Assembly: GCA_947573135.1 (NCBI GenBank)
Contig: CANPDU010000008.1
Coordinates: forward strand, 1-64,000
Reading direction: 5' to 3'
Source: an uncultured Bacteroidales bacterium
GTDB taxonomy: Bacteria; Bacteroidota; Bacteroidia; Bacteroidales; Muribaculaceae
DNA length: 64,000 bases
Both the position numbers and the translations under genes were made by a program. Positions 39,312 through 49,036 of the stretch are shown piece by piece (position 1 is the first letter of the stretch; every line of letters begins with the position of its first letter). The notes below the pieces were generated by a model. It was given only the letters and a program-made list of their open reading frames with translations. It had not been told where the DNA came from and did not search any database.

Positions 39312-41522
39312 CTACCCTATTTTTTCGATCAACAGTGTGACGCCATGCCACGATGATACAGCATCGAGCAGCTCGACCATATCCGGCCAGACATCTGCCG
39401 ACAGAAAACGACGGCCGAAACGTCTGAGAAGCTCAATGGTGAGTTTACCGTCGGCGAATTTAGATGTTATCACGAATTCTCCGGCATCATTGCGGACAAA
39501 ACGTCCGAGTTTCTCAAGCGAACTTTCCGAAACAGTATAATTTTCAGGGACAGTAATGGCAATTCGGGTTATATACTCTTTTGCCGCATCAGTGACAATC
39601 GCATCTACTCTCTCGCGATCATTTTTCAGAAGCTCCGACTGCGTTTCCATAAGTTTGCCTACCGACAGAAGCACATTTTTGCCGGCACGCTTTACAAGAT
39701 CATGCATATTATAATCGACTTCATAAACCAACTTGGATGCTTTAGGATCTATACCCGCAGCCAAAATCGAACCCTTGACCGAATCAATGTGTACGTCACG
39801 ATGAAATTTTTTGACTTCAGACTCAAAGTCATCGACCTGATCAATACGGGCATCTGCATAACGTGCGAGGCGGTCTGTAGCCTTTTTCCCATTTTCTTTG
39901 ATAGCGACATCAAGTCCGAAACCATTAAAATAATCCAGATAAGCATTTGTGACATCTTCATCACTAAGCAGCGACAAGTGGGGAAGCTTGGTTACTCCGG
40001 AGCATGAAGTCTTACGGTTTACCGACAAGGTCGTCCCGTCAATCTCAACATTTATTTCGCTGTACTTTCGGTTTCGCATAGCCCGTCCATCAGGAAGAGC
40101 GACAAAGTTGGTATCAGTGCCAGGATACTCACCTTTCAACTGTTTTTTGTTGAGCACGTGGGCTATACGGCCCGAATAACAAGGATGTAGCTCCGAAGGA
40201 GCCAAAATCGATTGTGGCGGCAGATAATAACGCTTCCCGCCGGGCAAAGCACTCCCTGTGATAAGACTGAACACTGACGCTGCAACGTCTATTGGCTCAT
40301 TGTAATTGGGCGTAGTCATGACCGAAAGTAAAGAATCTCCGACAAAAACGTTGAGCATACTGCTCAATTGAATATCAAAAACCAACGGAGACAACCCTTG
40401 ATCAGAAACATAATAAGCAAAGGTCAGCAGATTATAGGCACAGTCCGATACTTCTTCAAGCGTCTTCTCTCCGGATTTAAGCGCCTGAGAAAGCTGTCGC
40501 AGTGCATTTGCACCATTTTTCAGCGACGACTTCAGCATATCCTTTCCCGCTTCGGGATAAAAAAACTTCTCTCGCATAGCCCACCATTCATTTTTAATAA
40601 ATGAGGGAGAGGGATTTGGAACGACACCTATCATCGACGAACTTTTAGGAGTAAAGCCGTCAGCCTCGCGGTTATAGACATACAGCTTGACTGCAGGAGA
40701 CTGTAACATGTCGCTGTAAAACAGACGCGGCCTGGCCGGAATGTCAGACAACTTCATGTCAAGATGAAAGTTACCCATGCCGTCACGATAACCGACAAAA
40801 TCAGGCGCGCCGTTAAGGAGGCGGTAGGTCGACGACAATTTGCCGTCAAGCAACAGACTGACAGTATAATCCATCACAGGATAATCCTCGCGGAGAATAA
40901 ACATCATCGGATCAAGATGCGCATTGTGAATGTCGTGACTTACATATATATAGTAATCAATTATATCGCCGACTTCGAGGCCGGGCACGGCAAGCTTGCG
41001 ACGACTCTCCTTATTTTTCTTTCCTTCTCTGACTTCTATATATTCGTCAGTGTCAATTTCTATTTCCCGTCCGTCAGGTTTAATCACCTTTACTCCCATG
41101 GCTGTGCGATGTTTCCGTCGCGAAACGCCATATTTTCTGGTAACATTAGTTGCAAAATCAAATTCAGAAAACTCTTCAAGAGCTGCTTTATCATTGATGT
41201 ACACAAGCATACGTTGAAGATCGCCACCTTCTATATGTTTGTCGCGCGAAAATCGAATAGTGCCGGGCATACGTCCCGGTTCGGTGTTGCGCAACACAGT
41301 CAGTCCGTTATAGACAGCCAGATAAACAGCGGATTCGTTTTTATATTTATCAGGGATCTCCCTGACATCAAATGCAGGCAAATCCAATGAATAGACCCAC
41401 GCCTTGGTTTCATCAGCAAAGCGCCGGTAGTCTGAGGCATCATCAGCCGAGACATTTGTCACTGCGATTATTGACAGCAATGATACAGACAGGATTCGTC
41501 TGAAATTGACTTTAGCATTCAT
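39312..41522 (-). CDS. DUF3857-type exported protein with a degenerate transglutaminase-like core
   Basis: Signal peptide; DUF3857-like N-terminal half; position equivalent to YGDCKG appears as GDSLLS. Confidence 0.65.
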   Translation of the reverse strand: MNAKVNFRRILSVSLLSIIAVTNVSADDASDYRRFADETKAWVYSLDLPAFDVREIPDKYKNESAVYLAVYNGLTVLRNTEPGRMPGTIRFSRDKHIEGGDLQRMLVYINDKAALEEFSEFDFATNVTRKYGVSRRKHRTAMGVKVIKPDGREIEIDTDEYIEVREGKKNKESRRKLAVPGLEVGDIIDYYIYVSHDIHNAHLDPMMFILREDYPVMDYTVSLLLDGKLSSTYRLLNGAPDFVGYRDGMGNFHLDMKLSDIPARPRLFYSDMLQSPAVKLYVYNREADGFTPKSSSMIGVVPNPSPSFIKNEWWAMREKFFYPEAGKDMLKSSLKNGANALRQLSQALKSGEKTLEEVSDCAYNLLTFAYYVSDQGLSPLVFDIQLSSMLNVFVGDSLLSVMTTPNYNEPIDVAASVFSLITGSALPGGKRYYLPPQSILAPSELHPCYSGRIAHVLNKKQLKGEYPGTDTNFVALPDGRAMRNRKYSEINVEIDGTTLSVNRKTSCSGVTKLPHLSLLSDEDVTNAYLDYFNGFGLDVAIKENGKKATDRLARYADARIDQVDDFESEVKKFHRDVHIDSVKGSILAAGIDPKASKLVYEVDYNMHDLVKRAGKNVLLSVGKLMETQSELLKNDRERVDAIVTDAAKEYITRIAITVPENYTVSESSLEKLGRFVRNDAGEFVITSKFADGKLTIELLRRFGRRFLSADVWPDMVELLDAVSSWHGVTLLIEKIG

Positions 41523-41546
41523 GAGAATTAAGATTATCAGGTGATT

Positions 41547-43349
41547 TTATTTATTCTTTATAAGCTCTATCTGACTGCTACAGACCTCGTTCCATTCGGC
41601 GACCATATTATTCCAGTCTGCAAGTTGCGCCAAAGGCATGCGTGTATTGTTGACTGTCACCGTCTTTACAACTGCCACCTTCTGCACCTCGGATACGAAT
41701 TCACAGACAAGTTCCACGTTGCCGTTTTCGGCATGAAAGACTTCCGGAAGTTCTCCTATACTGTAGCCGTCAGGAATATTAAGAACCGACTTGCAGATTA
41801 TCTTTACCGGAAACATAAATTCGTAGTCACTGCGGCGGTCAACCGGATCTATACGCCTGACAAACATATCATCATTCGTATTTAGATCTACATACATCCT
41901 GTCACCTGCATCGACTACAGCATTATCGTCGGTAAGAGAAGCTGTCAGCTCATAGACACCATCGTCTACATATTTGCCTTCTATACTTCCCTGAATCACC
42001 TCTACTTTTGGCCTTGGCCTGATTTCCAGTTCAAGCACATCTTCCTTATATGTCCTGTTAAGGCCGTAGACCGATGAAAGAAATGCTTCGAGCATGTCAC
42101 CCGTATAACGTTTTCGTCCATGCCCGGTCAGACACCCCTCGGAAATATCATATTCATACAGCCCGTCGCACACAACATTATCAGGGGACCGGCGGGGTAT
42201 TCTGATCAATTTATATCCGCCGGCTGTAAACATAATCGCATCTTTGCCCTGAATACTGAAAGGTATATCACAGGAGGAGATATATTCATATGTGGCATCA
42301 AGATAAAGTGTGTCATTCTCAGCCGGGGCAATACAAATCATATGATCGGTTGCGGCAAGTGACGGATAATCGGCAATGTCAAACGGTATATGCTTCGTTC
42401 CGATACACGCTACTGACGCATCAACTCCGGCACGGTTAAGCAATGTCGCCAGCAGTAAAGCCATTCCTTTACAGTCACCGTATTGCTTTCTGATCACTTC
42501 AGCCGGAACATCGGGACGATAGCCCGCCTCTCCTTCTTCATTAGCGACATACCTGATCTTGCTTTGCACATATTTATATAAACCGGCTATTATCGCCCGG
42601 CGGTCTTTCGCATCACCGGCCGCTTCAGCCAATATACGCGAGACATCAGGGATCACAGTATCGACATCAAGCATCTTACGATGGAAGTCATAAAGGTCTT
42701 CGACTCCGGAGAAATAGCCCTTTATCAGTATAAATGGCTCTGTAACCATAGCCGGAGGAGACGATTTGTCATCCGCTATACCCGGAAGATCTGTTATCGC
42801 AAATGTTACGACACGCGATCCATCAAGATTAGTGATATCATTGCGAATTATATTCTCCTTGGGGAAATTCAATTCAGCAAGTTCAATGCCGGAACACGAG
42901 GCCGGAAACTCAAACTTCACAAGTTTACTCCGTGTCGGATATATATCCGACAGTCCGATCTTCGCAAAGTGGGCGAAATTTTTGAATGTTCGTTTGAATT
43001 CTGCTTTGGCTTTTGCTCCTTTTGCCTTCAGATCAAGCTCGAAAAAACATATATAGCTGTCGTTATGAAAGACGCCCGAAGAATTAATATTTTTATATTG
43101 CGGTTTACCGCCCGAAGCTTTATCGAGGCTTATATCATTACTGTAGAAACAATGAGGGACGACAGTTGCAGAGTGACGGGTGGCTTCATACTCTGTTCGT
43201 TCTTCGGCCTTCACTATATAGCCTGACGGAGTTTCGACGACACGATAGCTCTCGTATGCGTCAGCTATCACGACATTGTCCGGCGTCGCGGCTAAAACCG
43301 ACGGCGACATTGCAAGCAAGAATACCGATAGGGCAATGACGGCTTTCAT
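41547..43349 (-). CDS. DUF3857/transglutaminase-like exported protein
   Basis: Signal peptide; KQYGDCKGMALLLATLLNRAGVDA, TDHMICIA, LYLDATYEY give a Cys-His-Asp core. Confidence 0.8.
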   Translation of the reverse strand: MKAVIALSVFLLAMSPSVLAATPDNVVIADAYESYRVVETPSGYIVKAEERTEYEATRHSATVVPHCFYSNDISLDKASGGKPQYKNINSSGVFHNDSYICFFELDLKAKGAKAKAEFKRTFKNFAHFAKIGLSDIYPTRSKLVKFEFPASCSGIELAELNFPKENIIRNDITNLDGSRVVTFAITDLPGIADDKSSPPAMVTEPFILIKGYFSGVEDLYDFHRKMLDVDTVIPDVSRILAEAAGDAKDRRAIIAGLYKYVQSKIRYVANEEGEAGYRPDVPAEVIRKQYGDCKGMALLLATLLNRAGVDASVACIGTKHIPFDIADYPSLAATDHMICIAPAENDTLYLDATYEYISSCDIPFSIQGKDAIMFTAGGYKLIRIPRRSPDNVVCDGLYEYDISEGCLTGHGRKRYTGDMLEAFLSSVYGLNRTYKEDVLELEIRPRPKVEVIQGSIEGKYVDDGVYELTASLTDDNAVVDAGDRMYVDLNTNDDMFVRRIDPVDRRSDYEFMFPVKIICKSVLNIPDGYSIGELPEVFHAENGNVELVCEFVSEVQKVAVVKTVTVNNTRMPLAQLADWNNMVAEWNEVCSSQIELIKNK

Positions 43350-43379
43350 GACAAAAAGATTTTAAAGTTTATGATTTCG

Positions 43380-43413
43380 CAAAGATATCAATTATTTTGT
43401 CATTTCACACAAA
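43380..43413 (-). promoter_or_regulatory. Promoter TTTG-N22-TATCTTTG for the DUF3857 pair
   Basis: Plus-strand CAAAGATA 43380-43387 and CAAA 43410-43413. Confidence 0.65.
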
Positions 43414-43544
43414 GTTGCCACTTTTTTTAGCGTCAATCTGATTTTTTTGTCATTTATGGCATCTCTATGGCTATACGCGCACACAAATGACAGGATAACC
43501 ATTCAAAAGTCTTCCATCAAAGCGCCATCAGACTCAGAATATAA

Positions 43545-44096
43545 TTACAGGCTGAATTTTTCAGCATCCGCAAAACAAACGCCCTTCAGATCTTTTTCCG
43601 AAAACAACAATTCTCCTACCGGCAACGGAAATTCTATTGCGATATCGGCATCTTTGAAACTTATGCAGCGTTCTGCACGAGGACAATATACGTTGTCGAC
43701 CTTATACTGAAAAATCGCTGTTTCACTTACGACTACAAAACCGTGGGCATAACCGCGCGGCACGAAAAGCTGGCAGCCGTTGTCAGCCGACAGTTCAAAA
43801 GATTGCCAACGCCCGAATGTCGGTGAATAAGTACGAAGATCTAAAGCATAGTCAATGACTTTACCCTCTGAAACTCTCACAAGCTTGGCCTGAGCAGCAT
43901 CTCCGGCCTGATAATGAAGACCGCGGGCCACTCCACGATGAGATTTTGATTCATTATCCTGAAGAAAATCTACCTTGCCGATATGCGCTTCAAATTCGTC
44001 ACGCCGGTATGTCTCGCAGAAATAACCGCGGGAATCTCCATGTCGCACCGGGGTAATCATCCATACCCCGTCAAGCTCGGTTTTCGTGAAAGTCAT
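43545..44096 (-). CDS. rfbC: dTDP-4-dehydrorhamnose 3,5-epimerase
   Basis: DSRGYFCETYRRDEFEAHIG...FLQDNESKSHRGVARGLHYQ...FVPRGYAHGFVV. Confidence 0.95.
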   Translation of the reverse strand: MTFTKTELDGVWMITPVRHGDSRGYFCETYRRDEFEAHIGKVDFLQDNESKSHRGVARGLHYQAGDAAQAKLVRVSEGKVIDYALDLRTYSPTFGRWQSFELSADNGCQLFVPRGYAHGFVVVSETAIFQYKVDNVYCPRAERCISFKDADIAIEFPLPVGELLFSEKDLKGVCFADAEKFSL

Positions 44097-44168
44097 ATTG
44101 CTTTTAACTTCTTATTTTCACGCAAAATTACGATATTTTATGTAGTTTTGCGAATAAATTCATCAAAA

Positions 44169-45329
44169 ATGGACTACTTACTCATAGACGACGAAAACCG
44201 AAGAGCGAACCTTCTTCCGATGACATACACACGCCCCGTTTCTGAGCTGCGCATCGGAGCGCTCACATTGCGCGAAAAATGGCTCCGCATGTTGCCGGGC
44301 GAATACAGTTATGAGACTGCCGATTATCTCACTGAAATATTTCCGGCCAAATGCGACCCGGCTGCCGCATCGACAATCAGCATAAATTCCGACATCATCC
44401 CCTCGCGTGCGCTTGCCGACATTGTCGCCGGACTTCAGCCGGGACAGGCAATCTACGACGCCGACGGCGTTCTGATTGCAGTACGTGGAACCGAGAAATC
44501 ACATACAACTGTTGATTTCGATATACGCCGCGTCAGGAATCTTACCGATATATTCACTTTAAACGGAGCCGAGATCGAAGCCGACTTCACTCTTCTGACC
44601 GCCGGTCGCGAGAGCGCGCCGGTCAGCCCGACAGTCACAATCGTCGGCGACCGTTCACGCTTATTCATCGAACCCGGCGCCACGGTCGAATGCTGCGCCA
44701 TCAACGTGACACACGGCCCGGTTTATATCGGAGCCGATGCTGAAGTAATGGAGTGTTCGGCGGTGCGTGGACCTGTGGCTATCTGCGAGCATTCATTTGT
44801 CAATATGGGCGCGAAAATATATGGTGAAACTACTATAGGACCTTGGTCAAAGGTCGGCGGAGAACTTAATAATGTCGTCATCCACAGCTATTCGAATAAA
44901 GCGCACGACGGCTTCCTCGGAAACGCCGTGATCGGTTCATGGTGCAACCTCGGCGCTGGTTGTGTGTCCTCAAATCTGAAAAACGACTATACAGAGATCA
45001 AATTGTGGAACTATCCTTCACACCGTTTCATGCGCACCGGACTTCAGTTCTGCGGGCTTATAATGGGCGACCACTCTAAAGCCGGCATCAACACTATGTT
45101 CAACACCGCTACCGTAGTCGGGGTCGGCGTCAATATCCACGGCACCGGTTTCCCGCGTAATTTCGTCGCATCGTTCAGCGAGGGAGGCACAGCCGGTTTC
45201 AGCGATGTCTCGATGACAAAATTTTTCGATGTCGCCTCAAGAGTCATGGCGCGACGGGGCATCAAACTCACCGATGCCAACCGACGCATGTTCTACGCTA
45301 TCCGCGATGCCGCCGAAAACTATAAATAG
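44169..45329 (+). CDS. Alternative Bacteroidetes GlmU-family sugar-nucleotidyltransferase/acetyltransferase
   Basis: MDYLLIDDENRRANLLPMTYTRPVSELRIGALTLREKW; left-handed beta-helix hexapeptide C-terminal half. In-frame ATG at 44169 preferred to 43983. Confidence 0.75.
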   Translation: MDYLLIDDENRRANLLPMTYTRPVSELRIGALTLREKWLRMLPGEYSYETADYLTEIFPAKCDPAAASTISINSDIIPSRALADIVAGLQPGQAIYDADGVLIAVRGTEKSHTTVDFDIRRVRNLTDIFTLNGAEIEADFTLLTAGRESAPVSPTVTIVGDRSRLFIEPGATVECCAINVTHGPVYIGADAEVMECSAVRGPVAICEHSFVNMGAKIYGETTIGPWSKVGGELNNVVIHSYSNKAHDGFLGNAVIGSWCNLGAGCVSSNLKNDYTEIKLWNYPSHRFMRTGLQFCGLIMGDHSKAGINTMFNTATVVGVGVNIHGTGFPRNFVASFSEGGTAGFSDVSMTKFFDVASRVMARRGIKLTDANRRMFYAIRDAAENYK

Positions 45330-45339
45330 AGCATAAAAA

Positions 45340-45377
45340 TTGTCGGCAACCTCAATGTTAACATCGGTTGCCGACAA
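45340..45377 (+). terminator. Hairpin terminator after the GlmU-like gene
   Basis: TTGTCGGCAACC / GGTTGCCGACAA 12-bp perfect arms with ATGTTAACAT inside the loop. Confidence 0.7.
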
Positions 45378-45456
45378 AGAATTGTGCGTGATTTCATACT
45401 ATTTGTAATGTCTCTTTTTGCCTTGTGTCTGTTTGTGATGCTAAATTAGAATTCTA

Positions 45457-45474
45457 TGTCCATTACAATGGACA
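45457..45474. repeat. 18-bp perfect dyad TGTCCATTACAATGGACA
   Basis: 8-bp arms separated by AC, in a convergent intergenic region. Confidence 0.6.
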
Positions 45475-45570
45475 CATATCATATATTTACATGTCACAAA
45501 ACGTAAAAAAGCAACGAGAAACGGTCTCAAATAGTACAATATTTCGCAATATGCCGTAAAACGCCTTTAT

Positions 45571-46608
45571 TTACAACCGATTGTTCCCTACTCTGAACTT
45601 CTCGGGCGTACATCCGGCCATTTTGCTGAATATACGGTGAAAAGACTGCCGCGAATTGAAGCCCGACTGTTCGGCGATTATCTCGATGCGCTCCGATGTG
45701 GTTTCCAAAAGTTTCATCGCATGCCTTACACGGTACTCATTAACAAATTCAAAGAAAGTCTTTCCTCGGCTGTTGTTAAAAAAACGGCTCACATAGGTGC
45801 GGTTAGAGTTGGTCATGTTTGCGACATCTGAAAGTTTCAGATGTGAGTTAAGAAAGATTTTGTCTTCTTCAAACAAGTGCTGTATCCTGACAAACAACTC
45901 GTCGGCATTTTTCTCATCATATGATTTCCGATCCTGATCCGAGGGCATTTCCGACAACTCGTCGATTACGGACTCATGCTTGTAGATAAAGAAACATATA
46001 AACATCCATATCGTCAGCGAGCCGAGCAGATATACAGCTTCTATGTCGAGATCCGCGACCAGACAATCCAGGATCCAGAGTGAGAGTATTGCAAATAAGG
46101 AAATCAATATCGTTCTCAGCCAATTGAGATTTATGTTTTCCTCATAAGAAAAACGCTGTTTGAGCATACTGTGATACTTCGGAATTGCGATTACGGTCCA
46201 GACCGCGTATCCCAGACCATAGACGGCAGCCCATATCACATCGGCATAATAAAACAATTCGTTATGCGTAATAAGATACAGAACAGGAAAAAGCACAAAC
46301 GGCACTTCATGCATGACCATCGTTTTTACACGCAGTGTGCCGGGGCGACACAATTCAATCAGAATAAACGCATACAGCGGTACGGTCACCATGTCGGTAG
46401 ATGTCATTACCATCCACTGATAATCGGTTTCCTGCTGTCCGGGGTGCATGAAAAAAAGATCTTTCAGGCACTGTATGCCGACAACAATCATCAGTGCGGC
46501 AACAAGTCTTGACAGCAGCGCACTGTTTTTACGCAAAAAGAACCATGCCATCATGAAGTAGAACATGACGCACAATCCATAGACAAAATAAATGCCGGGA
46601 AGAGTCAT
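45571..46608 (-). CDS. AraC-family regulator with a multi-TM N-terminal sensor
   Basis: About six to seven hydrophobic helices, then AraC HTH (LKLSDVANMTNSNRTYVSRFFNNSRGKTFFEFVNEYRVRHAMKLL...GFNSRQSFHRIFSKMAGCTPEKFR). Confidence 0.85.
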   Translation of the reverse strand: MTLPGIYFVYGLCVMFYFMMAWFFLRKNSALLSRLVAALMIVVGIQCLKDLFFMHPGQQETDYQWMVMTSTDMVTVPLYAFILIELCRPGTLRVKTMVMHEVPFVLFPVLYLITHNELFYYADVIWAAVYGLGYAVWTVIAIPKYHSMLKQRFSYEENINLNWLRTILISLFAILSLWILDCLVADLDIEAVYLLGSLTIWMFICFFIYKHESVIDELSEMPSDQDRKSYDEKNADELFVRIQHLFEEDKIFLNSHLKLSDVANMTNSNRTYVSRFFNNSRGKTFFEFVNEYRVRHAMKLLETTSERIEIIAEQSGFNSRQSFHRIFSKMAGCTPEKFRVGNNRL

Positions 46609-46635
46609 ATCGTAATCGCTCGTGAAAATATCATA

Positions 46636-46690
46636 GCTGTGCCGTCATCAGGATAAGTATAATCATACAATTCCTGCCTAACGGCACAGC
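46636..46690 (-). terminator. Terminator-like hairpin after the GH20 gene
   Basis: GCTGTGCCGT / ACGGCACAGC 10-bp outer stem with inner CAGGA/TCCTG. Confidence 0.65.
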
Positions 46691-46712
46691 CTGTATTTAT
46701 TGTCAGTTAAAA

Positions 46713-48947
46713 TTACAGTCTGACGATTGTAGTCACCGAGCGTTTGCCGTTGAGATAATATGCCGCGCGGATCTGCTTGACGTCGCCGGGAAGCTCTACG
46801 GCATCTGTGTAAACCGCTGATTTTTCAGTCGGCTCGGAACCGTCGAGCGTATAGCGGATCTCGCCTTTGCCGGCATACGGAGCATTCATCAATGCTTTGC
46901 CGTCAGCTATTTTTATACCGGGCTGACGCATATGATAATTATAGCCGGCATTCTCCCAGACATGGATCTCACGTTCGGCGATAACGGCATTGAAGTCCGC
47001 ATTTGTATAAGTGGGCGTACTGTTCCAGGCGCGTTCTGCCAGACCGAGCATCTTAGGCAGCAGACGCATTTCCATGTCGGCAGCGCTGCGCACAGTCTCC
47101 GAGAACAACTGGCCTGAAAGTCCGAAGATCTTCTCGCGGTCGCCGGGCTGCAGAACGATAAGCTCTTCAGGATAGCCGCCGAGGCTGACAAATTCGTCGA
47201 CCGGAGTGCTCCAGGTAAGACCGCGTTCGTCAGGATGATAGCTTGCATTCATGTCGAGATAGAAACGGTTGACATTGCTGAGGATCAGCGGATAGCCGCC
47301 GTCAAGAGCCTGACGCGAAGGAGCATCCGGCGTGGTGAGTGACTGTGTCCAGCTATTGACTGAGTAAGCATTGCCGGCGACAGCCTTATTATAGTCATCA
47401 GTGCGTCCGCAGACAACTTCCTGCCAGCCGGAAACCTTGACGCCTTTTGATGCAAGATAGTCAGACACTCTGCGATTGAACACTGCATGCATATCGTGGT
47501 CGCTGGCCACGCCGTGCTCTTCCTTATACTTTATAACCGACGGAGTGCCGCTCCACGATCCGTGGGGAACTTCATCGCCGCCTATGTGTATCGCGGGAAG
47601 CTCAACGCCGGCACGGGCATACATATCGATAATTCCGTCATAGACCTTTTCGAGGAAAGCATAAGTCGACTCCAAAGCCGGGTTCATCACATTGTCATGG
47701 AACGACTGAGCCGACGTGTAAACTGACGAATCCCCGTCTTCGATCAGACGATATGATGCATCACCTGTCGTACGATAGCGTTTTTCCATCGCTTTGATAG
47801 CCGCACGTGCATGACCGGGAGATTCGACTTCCGGAAGGACCTTAATACCGAGACTGTCGGCATAACGGAGCATACCTATAAAATCATCTTGAGTGAAATA
47901 TCCGTTGGCGGTTCCCGCCTTAGAATCAGGGTTGCCGTCGCCGGCATGAATCTGGGCGATGAATTCTGCGTCGTCAAAAGTGTAGCCGCGGCGAGCACCG
48001 ACCTCTACGAGTTCGGGAAGACCGGGGATGTCAAGACGCCATGCGTCGTCATCACTGAAGTGAAAGTGCAGATGATTGAAACCGTAACGGGCCAGCATAT
48101 CAAGCACGCGGCGCATTTCAGCCGGAGTCTGATAGTTACGTGAGATGTCGATCATCACCGCACGATAGCGGAAATCTGGTTCATCCTCAACAATCGCGTT
48201 AGCGACAGTCGGTCCTGCAAAGCCTGCCACGAGGTCAGCCGCACGGCGGTGAGCGATGCTCATAAATTCAGGCGCGGCCTCGACTGTGGCCACATTATCG
48301 GCTATTGTTATGGTATATTTTTCACCCTGTGCGCTGTCTGTCGGTTTGTCGACAATCTTAATGTCGGCGACTGTCGACTCTCCGTCAGTCAATGTAACTT
48401 TCTTGAATGACGGTATCACCTCATAGTCACCGGCCTTGTCGGCGGCAAGGGACTCATTGAACGCAAAAATATCCTCAGCCTTGGGCATACGGTCGAGCGC
48501 AGCAGTCGAATACTGCTCCGGGAAGGCGGTCATAGACGCAAATGTAAGTTCTACGGGCGACGTAGTTCCGTCTGTATTGGCGGTATGGACTCCGTCGGGA
48601 GCATAACAGATCGACCGGAGTTCGTCTTTGACCCGGATATCGACAACGATTGTATCACCTTCCGCACCGCGGAAACGGGGGGATGCGACACAATAGTATC
48701 CCGGCATAATCTCGATAAGGGTATCGGCGGGATTGAGCGTCGACATCGGTCGGGCGAACTGATTGAAGGCTAATCGGTCGAAATCAAGATCGCCGCTGAC
48801 TGTGAAGCGCTGCACATAGTAACTGCCCGCTTCGTCCGAGCTGTTGCCGAGTGTTTCCCACTGCACCTGGGTCGTTTTAGGCGCCGACCCGCATGATGAC
48901 ATCGCGAAAACCACGGCAAAAGCCGGTAATGCACTTGTAAATTTCAT
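46713..48947 (-). CDS. Beta-N-acetylhexosaminidase (GH20), lipoprotein
   Basis: Lipobox AMSSC; YGFNHLHFHFSDDDAWRLDI; HIGGDEVPHGSW catalytic D-E pair. Confidence 0.92.
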   Translation of the reverse strand: MKFTSALPAFAVVFAMSSCGSAPKTTQVQWETLGNSSDEAGSYYVQRFTVSGDLDFDRLAFNQFARPMSTLNPADTLIEIMPGYYCVASPRFRGAEGDTIVVDIRVKDELRSICYAPDGVHTANTDGTTSPVELTFASMTAFPEQYSTAALDRMPKAEDIFAFNESLAADKAGDYEVIPSFKKVTLTDGESTVADIKIVDKPTDSAQGEKYTITIADNVATVEAAPEFMSIAHRRAADLVAGFAGPTVANAIVEDEPDFRYRAVMIDISRNYQTPAEMRRVLDMLARYGFNHLHFHFSDDDAWRLDIPGLPELVEVGARRGYTFDDAEFIAQIHAGDGNPDSKAGTANGYFTQDDFIGMLRYADSLGIKVLPEVESPGHARAAIKAMEKRYRTTGDASYRLIEDGDSSVYTSAQSFHDNVMNPALESTYAFLEKVYDGIIDMYARAGVELPAIHIGGDEVPHGSWSGTPSVIKYKEEHGVASDHDMHAVFNRRVSDYLASKGVKVSGWQEVVCGRTDDYNKAVAGNAYSVNSWTQSLTTPDAPSRQALDGGYPLILSNVNRFYLDMNASYHPDERGLTWSTPVDEFVSLGGYPEELIVLQPGDREKIFGLSGQLFSETVRSAADMEMRLLPKMLGLAERAWNSTPTYTNADFNAVIAEREIHVWENAGYNYHMRQPGIKIADGKALMNAPYAGKGEIRYTLDGSEPTEKSAVYTDAVELPGDVKQIRAAYYLNGKRSVTTIVRL

Positions 48948-49036
48948 TTAATGATGGTTTTATGGTTGTGTTGGAATATTCTAAATGCAAAGTTAGCATA
49001 AAAAATCTCTTCCGAAACCGATCACACCATAAAATA

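Noticed and set aside
40764-41390. 208-aa plus ORF antisense to the DUF3857 gene
   Set aside because: No recognisable motifs; overlaps a coherent exported protein on the other strand.
43447-43710. 87-aa plus ORF at the 3' end of rfbC
   Set aside because: Mostly antisense to rfbC and low information; no supporting promoter.
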